64,000 bases of DNA from Babylonia areolata (Eukaryota > Mollusca > Gastropoda > Neogastropoda > Buccinidae). The notes under the pieces were generated by a model. The model did no database searches. It was given only the letters and a program-made list of their open reading frames with translations, and was not told the DNA's origin. Shown here one piece after another: positions 11,671 to 25,500 of this stretch. Made by a program: the position numbers and the translations under genes. Numbering within the stretch: the first letter of the stretch is position 1; every line of letters begins with the position of its first letter. The stretch spans positions 92,591,827 to 92,655,826 of the forward strand of contig NC_134876.1 in assembly GCF_041734735.1 (NCBI RefSeq). Reading direction: 5' to 3'.

Positions 11671-11746
11671 AAAGGCCGTGCTTTCCATCATACAAGGAGT
11701 AGGAAGGCGACGTGTGTACTTGGAAGGCGAAACACGCGCTGTACAG
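11665..11746 (+). other. probable non-coding first exon of the USP gene
   Basis: Downstream of the promoter motifs the plus strand reaches a donor-like site, GTACAG|GTTAGT, after base 11746. The first good coding exon starts at 14310 with an ATG only seven bases into it. A non-coding first exon ending here is therefore the simplest model. The upstream limit is unknown and other donors are possible. Confidence 0.4.
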
Positions 11747-12958
11747 GTTAGTAAAGCAGAGTGATATTTTTTTTAGGTTTGGTTGTTGTATGAATAACCT
11801 CTTCATATTATTTTATTTGCTTTGTAGTCGCGCACCAACTTCCAGGACACCAAATATCGCGATAATTTACCATGCTAAACATCGCGCTCGTTCTGTCTTG
11901 AATAAGTTTTGCATGCTGTGTAGGATCCACACGATGCATGGGTATGTGGGAAAAGAGCCTATCTCATCGCTTGATACCACTTGGTGTAGATATCGTGATA
12001 CATAAGTGACAAAGCAAAAGGGTATTAAGTGTGCGTGATCGTTTGCATTTCATACAGACGTCGTCATTTGACAGGAGTTACCGAGATCAACTGCGGCATG
12101 CCGGCTTGCCCAGATAATCATGGCGATTCAATTGTTTCCCTCAACGACACACGTGTTCCGGCTCGAACTGGTCGAAGAGGGTCGATAGCGCGTTGAACGA
12201 CTGAAAAACATAAATGCCTACTTTGTTTATTTTGGTCGTATAATGATTGTGTTTTAATGGAAACATGAATTTTGAAGATAAATCATTGTGCCAGTCACTC
12301 ATGCTGCTTCATCGAGAACTGGGGCTACTGAGTTATGTTCCCTGATTTTGTTGACAACACGTTCCGGAAGGCTTCATGCGTTTGGGGGCAAGAGGTGTTG
12401 ATACCGAAATTAACTTTGGGTTTTTTAATTGAATGTTTGCATTTTTGTTGGTTAATATTCCATGGTACAGCAAGTCATTTGCACAACCCATTGATTATTT
12501 CATATTTGAATGCTTTTGTTTAAAGAAAAACAATCACAGTATAGATCTTGAGTGAAACTGAAACTGGTGAAAGTAAAACCAAAACAGGTTATATATGCAA
12601 GATTAATCAGTATCTGTAGTGTTAAAGATCTTACTGGACTCAATGAAACTTTTTGTACAGAGGTTATGCGAGGGTTTGCTTTCAAACAAAAATTATTTGG
12701 ATGTTTCTTCATCAGTTTATGTTTGTGATTTTTTTGTCAGTTAATGTTTATTGTGGTGTTGTAGTCTTTGCATTTTGAATTAAGATAATCAAAAGACCAT
12801 TTGTTTTTTTTTTTTTTTTTTTTTTTTGGTGGTGGTGGTGTTTTTTGTTTTCTTTTGTGTGTGTATGTCTGTAATTTCAAGATTGTAAAGAAAATTGGAA
12901 CTTCTAAGAACTGTGAGTTGGGGATGAATTTTAGGTGCGAAACACACACACGTACGTG

Positions 12959-12990
<32 letters not shown>

Positions 12991-14309
12991 CACACATGTG
13001 TTTGTGAACATATGCATACACAATAAGCATATGCATACACAGTGAGCGACCCAATACAGCAGGAGTGTGTGAATGGGATATACAGATATATATATATATA
13101 TTTACAATAAAATATATGACGTATACCAGTGCAAATAAAAACCCAGACATGTATGTATGTGTCCAGCATTATTAAAGTTCACAGCCATTGTCCATCACCA
13201 GAAAAGTGCACACATAAAAAGATGACTGAATCAGTGAATGTGTTTTTTCTCTTATGGTTTTTTTTTTTTTTTTTTTTTTCCATTGAAAAAAGCCACAAGC
13301 AGAGCACTTCGAGGAAAAGAAATTAAGAAAACATGGAAAGAAAGAAACTGAAACGAAAAGAATATAAAGTGTGAAAGTAACAAAATCAGAAGTGAACTGA
13401 TTGCCATTCAAAAGCAGAATGAAAGCAAAATGGTGGACTGGACTGAAAGCAGGGATAGCAGACTGGATTCTGATTGAACAAGTCAATGAACTAGGCTTTA
13501 CAACAGTTAACTGAAGGATGTAAAATCATTGTAGGCTGAAAATTACAATGTGTGTTTGTGTGTGTGTGCATTTATTCATAACGTGTGCTTGTGTTCACAA
13601 AATACACAGTGGCATTAAAAAAATATATTAAAAAATCAGAATGATGCACACATCTACACACATGATTGAAGAAGAGTTTTTTGATTGTCTATATACACAC
13701 GCGATCGAAGAAGAGTCTTTAATTGTCTTTATACTTTTTGACAATTTTTTTGTTTGTTTGTTTTTAATTTGATGGTGTAAACTTATTTTCTCTGGTTCAG
13801 AGATCAGGTTGGGTTCAATAGACAGTAGGTCATATGACCGGAAGAACATAAAATCAATAGGTCATTTTGAAAATCAATAGGTCAAATATCACCCGTTTTC
13901 CCGGAACTGCACTCGGTTAATGCAAAAGTGGGAACGCCAATTCTTCTCGCCGAAGCTCGCAAAAGGCAGCGATAAAGATTCGTTTCGGATTTCGTTTCGT
14001 CACGGATCCGTATTTTAATAAACCAGTTTATAGTCATTTCCTGTAGGAGCAGACAACAAAGCGATCGCGATCGTTAAAGAGAGAGAGAGAGAGATGGTTA
14101 CTTTGGTTGACCGACTGGTCATAAAAACAATAAGTCATGTGACCTGGCAACTTGAAAAACAATAGGTCATTTCAAAATTAAATGCGTCAATGACCGATGT
14201 CGAACCTGATCCCTGCTGGTTAGACCAGTGGAATTCCTGTTTGTACTGGAACTTGTTTTATGGTACAACATTATATGTCATTATTCTTTACCATTCTTTC
14301 ATGTTGCAG
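11747..14309 (+). other. presumed first intron of the USP gene
   Basis: No convincing coding sequence. It contains poly-T tracts (about 12803-12826 and 13258-13280), a (CA)n run (12957-12998), a short AT run (about 13085-13100) and an inverted-repeat element at 13797-14215. Confidence 0.4.
13797..14215. mobile_element. foldback element with inverted ends and internal GGTCA repeats
   Basis: The left end (AGAGATCAGGTTGGGTTC) is the inverse of the right end (GTCGAACCTGATCCC). Just inside, AATAGGTCA-like motifs recur at both ends in direct and inverted orientation (for example ATCAATAGGTCATTT and ACAATAAGTCATGTGACC). The core is GC-richer and includes CGATCGCGATCG. Inverted ends with subterminal short repeats are typical of non-autonomous hAT- or MULE-like elements. 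No transposase is encoded. Confidence 0.5.
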
Positions 14310-16540
14310 TTGTGTTATGCCCTGTACTGAAGTATTTGAGGAGGTTCCACCTACTCTTACACCTTCATCAAGTGGAAATATCGAGTCTGAGAGGAACAAT
14401 GAGTCAGCTGTTACCAGGCCAGCATTACATTACACACAGCAACACTACAGGTGGTTAAAGTTTACTTTTTTATGTATGGCACTAACTTATTGCTGATTCA
14501 TTTTGTAATCCCCCAGATCTTTATTTTTTGTAGGAAGATCAAAGTTGATATAAGTTAAACAATATTCATATTTGCAAACAGGTGTAAAAAATGGTGCTGG
14601 ATTATCATGATGGCCTCTCTCTCTCTGTCTCTGTCTCTCTCTCTCTCTCTGATGGAGGAGCACCCCAAATTCTTGCATGGAAATATGTTGTGTCTTCAAC
14701 ACAGAATACAGTACAACACAATGGAATACAGTGCAGTACACCCATAGGATGATAGAAATAAACACATATATAGTTTGCTTGTTTGACTGTTGAAATCTTT
14801 GATGTTTCAGTTCATTGAAATCTGAACGCATGTTCATCAGTTCCAAAGTGAACAAACGTGATCAGGAGAGGGGGGACAGACCTTCACATTCGTCAATCCA
14901 AGTGGAGGCGGAGCATGGTTCTGATGGTACTGTTAATATTGGTGGGTATTTTTCTGTATAGGTTTTTGTAAAGAGTTATTGTGGTGTAACTTTGTCATAA
15001 CTAAGGTGATCTTCCACCATGAATAAGATTATAGAAATGCTCAACAAAAGTGAAAAAAGAGACGTGTGCATGCAAACACATAGTTACTGTCTGGTGAATT
15101 CTATATATTTTGTGACATTTGCACATGTTACTGATGTGGTATATATTATTATTATTATGTTTGTCTGGTGATTTTGCAGATAAAATGGATGGGCCAGGAC
15201 CTAGTGGTGACGGGAACAGCCTCTCAGAGCCATGCGTGGTCCTCTACCCTCCACACCAGGTCAAGCTGCAGTGGGGACAAGTGATGCGCAAAATCGGGGC
15301 CGGCCTGGTCAACCAAGGCAACACCTGTTACATGAACTCGGTGCTGCAGTGCCTCACGCACACCCCGCCCCTTGCCAACTACTGCATCTCGGATGAACAC
15401 CCCAAAACATGTAAGTCATCTGTGGATAAACTGCTTCATAAGTGTAATGAGCAAACCTTCCAGTGTTTGCGCTAGTGGCAACTGGTTAATTTTACACTCC
15501 TTAATGTACGTATTTTCCATTGTAAGGCTGTTTGCAAGTGTGACTTTCTTATGCTCTTGGCTGCTTAACCTTGGTGAAAATAAGTTCGGCGTGGCATGAG
15601 TTTTAAATGCAGTGTATTTTCGTGTATTTATCAATGGTAAGACATGAGATTTTTCCAACTATAGTTGGATTTCCAACAGAAAATTGGTTCCAGAGGCCAT
15701 TCTTGTGATTTGTGTAAATCCATTGAGAAAATCAGAGGGGGTGTGGGGGGGTGAGGTTTTATTTCCAACCGACGAAGGTTGCACGAACGTTGTCTGACCG
15801 ATCGATAAGACAGACCCACAGCGTTTGCTAAAATGCCCCATGTTTGGATAAGCGAACCAATTGAGAATAAGTGTTCCGTTGCTCCTCTGTCATCATTCAG
15901 CTTATCCGTATTCGGTCGCGATTTCACAACTTTAGCTCGCAGGCTTCACAACTTGCAAAGATACCTGATTTCGTCGATCATCGACAAAATGAGAAAACTC
16001 ACAAAGGATAATAAGATTTTTGCAGCAGAGATCGATAAAGGAGTGAAAAATAGTGGAGCTGGGCCTGGCAAGATGAGACTGTGAAAACAGAAGTGAAGAA
16101 CAAAAAAATAACTAGTAGGCGACGCCAGTCACAAAATCGACGCCGCGGGCAAGACCAAGTGCGATTGGTGTCCAGTCGTGTGGGTGCAACTCTTCCATCT
16201 TATCATGGAAATCTGTTTTCAGATTTACATAAAAAACGAAGCATCCGGTTTTTTGGGGGGGAGCCAAAAGCCGATGGGCTGTTCTATATCATTTGCTGAT
16301 GATCTGTCAAAAGTGAAAACGGAATGCTCTTTCGAAAGCGTTGTTTGTTGACCCCTTGAGAGGCGATCCAGTGACTTGTCAGAGCACCAAAATCGAAGGC
16401 AAAAAGTTTCCTAACAGTTAATTGAAGATGTCAAAATGCCAGTAACAAAAGGCGATCCCTTCATGGCACGCACTGATATCACTGTAAAAAGCATGCACGT
16501 GCGCACATGCCATGCACACACATGCGGGCAATCACACACA

Positions 16541-16574
<34 letters not shown>

Positions 16575-19500
16575 ACAAGATTTTGAAAATCATGTCCCAA
16601 GGCTGACTTTTACTGGTTTGAAAGCATAAACACTTCAGATTAGGAAGAATTGGACTGATTTTAGTCTTCTGTGGGTTGGAATACCTCAGAGGCATTGGTG
16701 GCCCTCAAGTGCAGATTTTATGGTTTGAAATCGAGAAAAACCTTGATTCAGTCACAATTTCCAAATCTCATGCCTGATGGTGTAAATGATTTTGCTGTAT
16801 GAAAGTAGTGCAGTCCCAGCAGAGAGAAGTTAAAAAATATAATTAAAAAAATAATAAAATTAAATTAAAAAAAATAACAGTGATGACTTACATCCTGACC
16901 TGTAATCTGAATTTTTTCCCAGTGAGATGACAGCCCTTCACTGGTGAACATAGAAGAGTGTGAAGAAAATGGAAATGGGAAAAGAGACTCGAAAGAGACT
17001 AATTAGTTTGATGCTTTCACATTTTCATTCTTTATTTCTCTTAATCTTTGTGTAGTTACTTTGGCATACAGATAATTAGTTCCAGCTCTTGATTTCATAA
17101 TTGTACTGTAGACTGTAGTGACTTCTTCTGTTTTTTCTGTTTACAGGTACGCAGAAGAAATTCTGCTTGATGTGTGAGTTTACTCACCACATAAGGAATG
17201 CCTTGCAGAAAGGTGCATCGATTATCCGACCAGCATGGGTCAGTCACAGTGCCAAGGGTAAGTTTCTGCATATGTATTTATTCACTTAAACATACATGTG
17301 GGCTTCTTTGTGTATGACTGGTTTGTTGTTTGATCAGACATGTTCCATTTTGTAGGGGGATAACTTGAATAGTTTTTGGACTAAACTGGTGACAAAATAA
17401 TGCTAATATATTTAAAATCAATAATACAAATCAATTTTCAAAAATATAAAGTTTCCAATAGAAAGTATTAATAATGCAAAACTGAATAGTGACATATTCA
17501 GACTTGTACATTTTTACCTATACTCTTCTTTTTTTTTCTTTTTCTTTTTTTGTGACACATTGAGTGTCGGTATAAAAAAAAGTGCTTTCTTATTTTGATT
17601 GTAGACAACTTTTCACTATTCACTATTCACTAATTCAGGCATTTCAAATTGATGTTAATGATTTTTGTGCACCAAATAGTCATAATTCCACTTCCATAGA
17701 ATGACATCCGAAGAGAAAACGAAACTGGAAATAGCATGCTTATAGTCTGATTATACCTGCAGAAGAAAATAAAACAGGATATATGATAACAATCACAAGG
17801 TCTGTAAACATGTAAGTGAATAACTGTCCAAACAATGACAAACGAGGGTTCTGTCAAGATGGAAAGTCAGTCATGTTCTCAGAAACTGAGCAATCAGCCT
17901 TTATCAGGCTTTTTTCTTTTTTAACACCAAAGAGTGTTCCCTGTGTACAGGGGGAAGCTCTGATAACATTTTCTCCCTCCTGGTTGCAGTTGAGCAGTGT
18001 CTGCTGTACATCTCTACAAAGGAGTCGGTCAACAAATCAGAGACCAAAAGCGTGTAAAAATAAAATCACAAGATTCCTGTTCACTGTCTCTCAACCCTAG
18101 GCGTAATGAAAATTGTGGATGATTTGCTGTTGTCCAGTTCCTGCCAGATGGACATTGTGAAAGACAGGTCACTGACTCCATGGCCACGCCCCCTTTTCCA
18201 TGCCTTCTGTCTGATCTTCAACGTATCGTCTTACACCACTCCACTCTCTCTCCTCCCCTTCTAATCAAATTATGCAAAAGTACTGCATCCTTTCTGTCAG
18301 TCATTGTCACCTGCTCAAAATTGATGCCTGATTGGATAGATGGACTGGACAAAGGGTCAAAACATTGCTGAGTTTCGTCACTGTTGTTGGCATCACCTTT
18401 TTTTTGAGTGCAGACCAATAATCAGACAAAATAGATACATTTCTCATTCTTATTACCATAATAATCATCTTCACAGCCTGCACAGTTGTGTACATCCATT
18501 GACTGGGATCACTGTCTTAGCTGGAAAAGTTTCTCACATTACTTTTGCCTATGACGCAACCCACTTTTCAAGCACGCTCAGTGAGGATTTGTGAGCAAAA
18601 GATTATTGAGAAGAGAGGTAATCCACCTGACGTATGTTCATTTACTTAGTATATTTATAATCAGTACATATTAAACTTACCACTCGGAATCGGAAGAGAT
18701 GCAGAGTGTCGGTGGTTGTCTTGTAGGCGCTATGGCAACATGTTTTGTAGGACGTCCGCTCTTGAGTCTTTTTTTATCACCAGCGTACATTCAGTAAATA
18801 CAGTGACATGAGAATCTTTCTTTTATAGGATGTGTCTGCACTTTAAAAGAAAATAAAAGCACACATGAAGCCCACAGTGAGACAACTGGGGAAAAAAATC
18901 CTGATAGTGCGAGTATTATGTGATCAGCAGAAGGACTGAATCAGCTGCTACTGTTTTAGATGTGAAAGATATGGAGTGCTCTGGCATCACTAGTGTTTCT
19001 GTGGGTAATATTTTTACTTCATACGATTACGCCATTTATACGATTAGCCATTGAGTGGTGTCTTCTGGAAAACTATCCACTGTTTTCATATGCTTAATTA
19101 TTTTTTATTATTTCAGAAAACGTCATCGCGAAATCCTTCAGGGATGGTAGACAAGAAGACGCCCATGAGTTTCTCCGTGTTGTGGTGGATGGCTTGCAGA
19201 AGGCCTGCTTGAATGGATACACAAAGTGAGTGTTGTCGAAAGCAGACTTCACCTTAGCTTCAGTAAATGGATCAGCAGTGCTGGGCTTTTTTGTATGTGT
19301 AAAGCTGGACTTCACCTTGGTTTTTCTTTCCTTCACTTACAATAAGAGCAACGTAATGATAATGTGGAGGTCATGCCAGCTAAACTAGGAGCATTAGGAT
19401 TATGATTATCATGCTGAACACTATTAAAAATGCGTGTTACTTCTTTTGTTTGTCTGGCTTGGGTGTTACGAAGTAGATTTGATTTTACACTGTCATGTTG

Positions 19501-22500
19501 AAAAAGATTTTTCAAAAACATTTTGATCAGTTTAATGTAAATGTCTTGATTCTTGGTGCAAGTGCTTTGAGGGAAGATTATTTATCATACAGTGTCTGTG
19601 TATTTGTTTCATGTTGACATTAATTGTGTTTTGATTTGAACAAGAATTCTTCAGACTAGAAAAATGGACATTTTTTTATATGTATCTCTGGACAGACTTG
19701 ACCGGTTAAGCAAAGAGACAACAGTTGTGAACCAGATCTTCGGAGGCTATCTTCAGAGTCAAGGTAAAATTTTACTGTGGAAATGTCTTTCTTTTTTTTA
19801 CGTATTTTGTTCTGTCCATTTTAGTTCCTCCCAGCATACCAGTTCCACGCTAAAATAATGTGTGATTGATTTGACAGATATAATATACATATTTTTTTTT
19901 TTTATAAATCTTTACTGTCTTACAATAATAATGGTTGAATCATGTGACAGATTAAATGTACAGTATATATGCTAATGATAATTGTAACTGTCCTAAAATG
20001 ATGGTTAACTCATGTGACAAAATGTACAGTTGATATGCTAATGATAATCTATGTTGTCCTAAGATAGTGATGGTTGAATCATATGACAAGATTATATGTA
20101 CTGTCTGTACGCTAATGATGGTTGTCTGTTGCAGTGAGGTGCATGAAATGCTCAGCCCGCTTCAACACCTATGATCCTTATATGGATATCAGCCTTGATC
20201 TCAAAGTAAGTGTGTGTTCGTTTATGCATTTGTGTGTGTTCCATGTGTACTCGGGATGAATTGACAGATTTTATTCATGATTTATGGTTTGTTTGCTTCC
20301 TTCAAACAGTTTGAAACACATTGTGTTGCTCTCTCAGTGCATTTTACTCAGCCTTTCACTTCCATGGTGAATTGGAGAAGAAGGGGCTGGATGGAGGGGA
20401 TTGGAAGGATTTCAGCTCGGCATTATATTAATTTGAAGGAAGGGGACACCGATCCTGATCACAAACCTGTCAGTTGAGATGCAGTTTAAAGGAAAAAAAA
20501 ACCCAACTCTTGGCTGTGTGTTGTTTTTGAAAAACAAAAGGAGCCTTTTCTTTTTTTTTTTAAGTGTGTTCTCGTGAGTTAATATTGTCCTTTTATAGTT
20601 ATTTATAATTGCATGCATTCTTAGTAGTATGACAAAAGACGGTTTACTAAAGGAAAATGCAATATCATTTCACACAGGATGTCAAAACCTTGGAAGAGGC
20701 TTTTTCAAGATTTGTGAAGCCAGAGATGCTTGATATGGACAATGCGTACAAGTGTGAAAGGTAAGTGTTCATTCCCTAGTACACATGAAAGTTTCATTTG
20801 AAAGGGCAAAAGAGGAATGAAGAAAATAAGCTTTGGAGAGAAGTAGGGTGATTTGCTTTAAGCTTTGGTTCAAAGATATTAAATGAGATTGAAGTGTTTA
20901 ATGTATATCAAGTGTCTGTATTGATTCATAGTGCCTCTCTTGTTGATTTTGTTTAGAAAGAGGACGGAGTTGCAAAGTGATGAAGATCCAGAGGAAGAGA
21001 ATTCCAGGCAGAAGTTGCTCGATACTTTAAGGCCCTTGACCTGCTATGTCTTTGGGAGACTTCGTGACTCAACAGAGCTTTTCTCAAGAAAAACCTGAGA
21101 GAACAGGAAATGGTGTAAATTTGAATATGAAGGAAAGAAGTTAACTGAGATGGAAGACGCAGTGTATTATATATATTATATTGTTGTTGAATGTGAGCTT
21201 CTAGTTGAGCTGATGAAAATTATTTTTATAGATTAACGTGCTCCTTGATTTGTGTGCTCCTTGATTTGTATTCATGGATGGGCATGGAACAGTGTATAGT
21301 ATTATGCTTAGGGTTATTTTTTACTTTGGTCTGCACAGGTGTCACCAGAAAGTGAATGCGGAGAAAAGACTTAGCATTCACAGGGCTTCTAATGTTCTCA
21401 CAATCCAGTTGAAGCGGTGAGTACTTTCAACAGATTTACATACCATTTCTGTTTGATTTGTATTGGATGCTTACTCTGTATCAGTGTATGACTTGGCAAC
21501 TAAAATTGTTATTGTCTTCAGTGGGTATCTTGGTTGTGACAACCTGTACATATTGAATCAGGACTAGGCTGTTCATCAGTAATGAGTAGCTGAGTAACTC
21601 AGACTTCAGTCTTTATTATTTCCTCATAAAATAAGGAAATTTTTCTTGCAAGCACATAAAAACACAAAATCAAAATATAACCACAAAAAGCTTAAGTTTA
21701 CAAACCCTTCTCCATACCTTACATGCATGTATATACACACAGCGTACTTGCTAGCACATACATCGTGTTCTTGCATTTTTCAGATCTCAACAGCAAAACA
21801 GGCTTTTCTCGGGCAGGCAGCTCTGCTTATGACTGGCATAACTACTCATGGTACACTGTTGATAATAAAATGTCCATACCTTCTGTTCTCACATGTTAAG
21901 ATATTTTTGGTCCACATTCCTTTTGTAATTGTGATTGATTTTGATGCTGTTCATTTTTAGATTGACTGTTAAAGTGACTGCATGGAGAGTAATGTATATG
22001 TGGGTGAATGAAACTTATCTATGACTTATCTCTGTAACATTCAGTCATGTGACATTGACCAGCTGAAGGTGAGTGAGGGCTGTGGATCAGCTAAGTGAAA
22101 TTTATCTTCTGTGCTTTATTTTTACTGTGTGTTGCTGATTGCCACTTCTGCTGCCAGGTTTGATTACATCGGGGCTGCAGCCAAAATCAGGAAACACATC
22201 CCCTTCAGTGACAGGCTGAACATACGACCGTACATGAGCCAGGTCCAGGTAAGAGTTCCACATTTTCACATGGTTTCTATCTTCCTGTTTTCCCCCCCTT
22301 TTTGTTTTATCAAGTTCTTTTCATTTCTATTTTTGATTGATTAATTTTCTATTTTGATATGATATGATTTTTTGTTTGTTTTGTTGTTGTTGTTTTTTAA
22401 ACAAACCATGTTTGAAGCTATGGTAAGAATTGTGAATATTTCGCTGTGAACATGTAAGATCATGTTGCTGCCAAAGAAAAGTGCTGTCATCATTAGGCTG

Positions 22501-25500
22501 TTGGTTCTGTGTGTTGCAGGGGGAGTCAGTCTGGTACCATTTGTATGGCGTGCTGATACACTCTGGTCTTGACTCCATGTGTGGCCACTACTATTGCTAC
22601 GTCAAAAATCCGTCCAACACCTGGTACCTCATGAATGATGGCAGAGTAAGTGTTAGTTGACTGGGCTGGTCATGATTGATCAGTAATGCCCTCCCCCTCT
22701 TCCTGCCGCCACCCCTGAAAAAAAACTTGACATGATTAATTTGGCCTTCTGTGTGTCTCCTGTTTTTCCCTTTAGCTGTAACAATTATTGTTCACTGTCA
22801 TGATGTCTTTGTGTCAGTCATCCATTAGCATTTCTGTGTGTAAGCCAAAAAAGGCATACTCCCTGAATTTTGACAAATTTTCTCAGATGGGCATGTTAGC
22901 CCAGTGTTTAGAGCACTGGATCTTCAATCCAAGAGTCATTGGATCACATCCTGCTCTTAGTGAATAAAGGGTGGAGATCTCCCAGGTCAGCATGCACAGA
23001 CTGGCTAGTGCATTAATCCTTTTCACTCCTTAACACATGTAGAACATAAAAATGTGCATTAAAAGATAGTGATCAAGATTAGCATTTTGTAGGTTATGGA
23101 ATCAAGAACATACCCAACACGCACACCTCTGGAAACAGAGCATGCCTGCCCAGCTTGCAGGATTAAAATGGTCACACATGTGAAACACACTTTACAAATA
23201 AGGCTTCTTTCTGACCAACTTATAACTGATACGAAAATTGCAGTAAAACCTTCTCCCACCCCCTTCCCTCCCTCTCTCTCTCTCTCTCTCTGTTGAAAAT
23301 GTTTCTTTCATTTGACAGGTGGAATCAGTGTCTCCACATCAAGTATTCCGTGATGAGGCATACGTCTTGTTTTATCTCAGGGATAAACACCAAAACTACC
23401 AGTCACAAAACAACGTAAGTCTTTAATCCGTTGTTAGACTTTATCATTTATGCTTCACTTTCTACATGTATTGATTCATTCAGGGTTCTTGTGTGAATTT
23501 TTGTGGGTTATTAGGTAAGAAAGAAGAGTATTTTTTAAAAGATACCAGCTCTCCGAGAGAGATTTTTTTTATTTACACTAATCAGAGAAAAGTCTGTTAC
23601 TTTGCTTCCTCTTTCAAATTTTAATTAGTTTACATGTTGTAATATTCATCACTTACAGGGGTGTTCTTTATCAGGTGGGGGTGCTGGTTTCAATAACGAA
23701 TAAAGATTATTATCCATATGCTGTTGATGTAGTATAGCATTGATGTAATTATTTCTCTATGTTTCTTTTAATCATTTTCTTATCTTTCATAGTGTGTGAC
23801 AGAAAAATAGTTTTTTCTTATTTTTCCACGATAACTGACATTCAGTTTTTGTGTGGCACAGATCAGTGGCTCTTGTTGGCAAAAGTAAAAACAACAGCAA
23901 TGGTACTGTTTGTTCATTTTGAAAATTGCAACATTGCTGTTAGTAAAATGATAGCTGTAGTATTTGCTATATTCAGCTTAAATTTTTTTTTCCTTGACCA
24001 TGTGATATGTTTTCATTTTAAATATAATATATAGGTGCGCATGTCGTATTTCATATTACACAGTCTGGCTTGAGGCCAGTATATTCAAAACCTAAAAAAT
24101 AATAATAATAATCTCATCTGACAACAAAATGTACTAAAGCCAGTAAAGTAGCTGTGTATTTTTTCAGACACCCTACAATGGCCCAGTAAACAAAGGATGG
24201 GAAAACCGGTTCAAAGGAGCAGCAAAAGGCAGTCCTGTCAACAGAGCACCTGGCAAATATCCCGCCCATGGCAGTTCTGTCAATGGAACCCCAGCTAAAT
24301 ACACTGCCGGAACCAGTCCTGTCAACGGAACACCTGGTAAATACACCCCCCACAGCACCCCTGTCAACGGTGGCCCTGGGAAATACAACACCGGAAGCAG
24401 CCCTGTCAACGGAGGCCCTGGTAAATACAGCACTGGAAGCAGCCCTGTCAACGGAGGCCCTGGTAAATACTCTGGTCGCAGCAATGGCACAGCTGGTAAA
24501 CACACCCCCAGTGGCAGTCCTGTGACTGGAACAGCACCCACTCACCCAGCCCACCACCCAACAGGAATAGGTGTGGTGAGAGAGAGTGGTGATTTTTGTG
24601 CATCTGTGTCACAGCAGGGGGTTTCTCCACGTCCTTCACAGGCTGCAGCCAGTACTTCGGCATCTGCAGCCACCGCTTTACCTCAGCAGCGCAAGAAAAT
24701 CTCCTTTGACTTCAACCAGAAAACATTCCAGCCTGTCCACAGTCAGGTTCCACAGAGAAAAGACTCTGCTACAAGCAGCTCACCTGCTAAGCGTATCGTG
24801 ATGCATATCAAGAATGGGAAAGTGACCACTGTGGAGAAGTCATCAGATGGGAAGGAGTCGCTTGTGAAAAGCTCACCTATAAGCAAAGGGCCGTCCACTC
24901 TGGTTCCCTATGACCTGGATTCTGATTCAGGAGGAGAAGGGTCATCTAAAAAATCGGAGTGGGAGCCAAGTCGGAATGGTTCCACTGTGGGTGAGACCTC
25001 CCATCACCAGGAGCAAGAACATCACAGCGATAAATGTGCTAAGTTTGCCTGGGACACCAGGACATTTTCTGATTCTCCTACTACAAACGGGTGCAATGGA
25101 GAGAACGGTGAGCACAGTCACATTGAAGAGAGCGAAGGTGTAAGTAAAGGTGAGGAATGGGACAGCAAGAGATCTCATGATGTGTTGTCTGAATCAGACA
25201 GAAACCACAAAGAAGGGGAGAAGGCGTTTGCTGATGCAGAATCAGCAGCGAGTGATGTGACTTCCCAAACCCATTGTGATGAAGAAGAAAGCTCTTCCGC
25301 TGTTCCTCCTATTGCCCCTTCGGCAAACAGTGGTGACTTTCAGGTGACTGGTGCAGGCTGGGACAAGGATTACAAGCTTAGCCAGTACATGGACCTGTTC
25401 AGTTCCAGTGTTAGTAGTGATAGGCACGCAAGATCAGGTTCTGTGGACAGAAATTCCATGACTGTGAAACTTCAGAAACGGTCCTCCTCTCTAGAGCCAG

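Noticed and set aside
15640-16320. Possible gene in the GC-richer part of the USP intron (frames on both strands).
   Set aside because: No family motif, no consistent splice sites, and no repeat copy in the window to classify it; probably an unidentified repeat.
24114-24557. Long minus-strand frames rich in repeated [11 protein letters not shown]-like units.
   Set aside because: They are the antisense shadow of the coding minisatellite in the USP exon.
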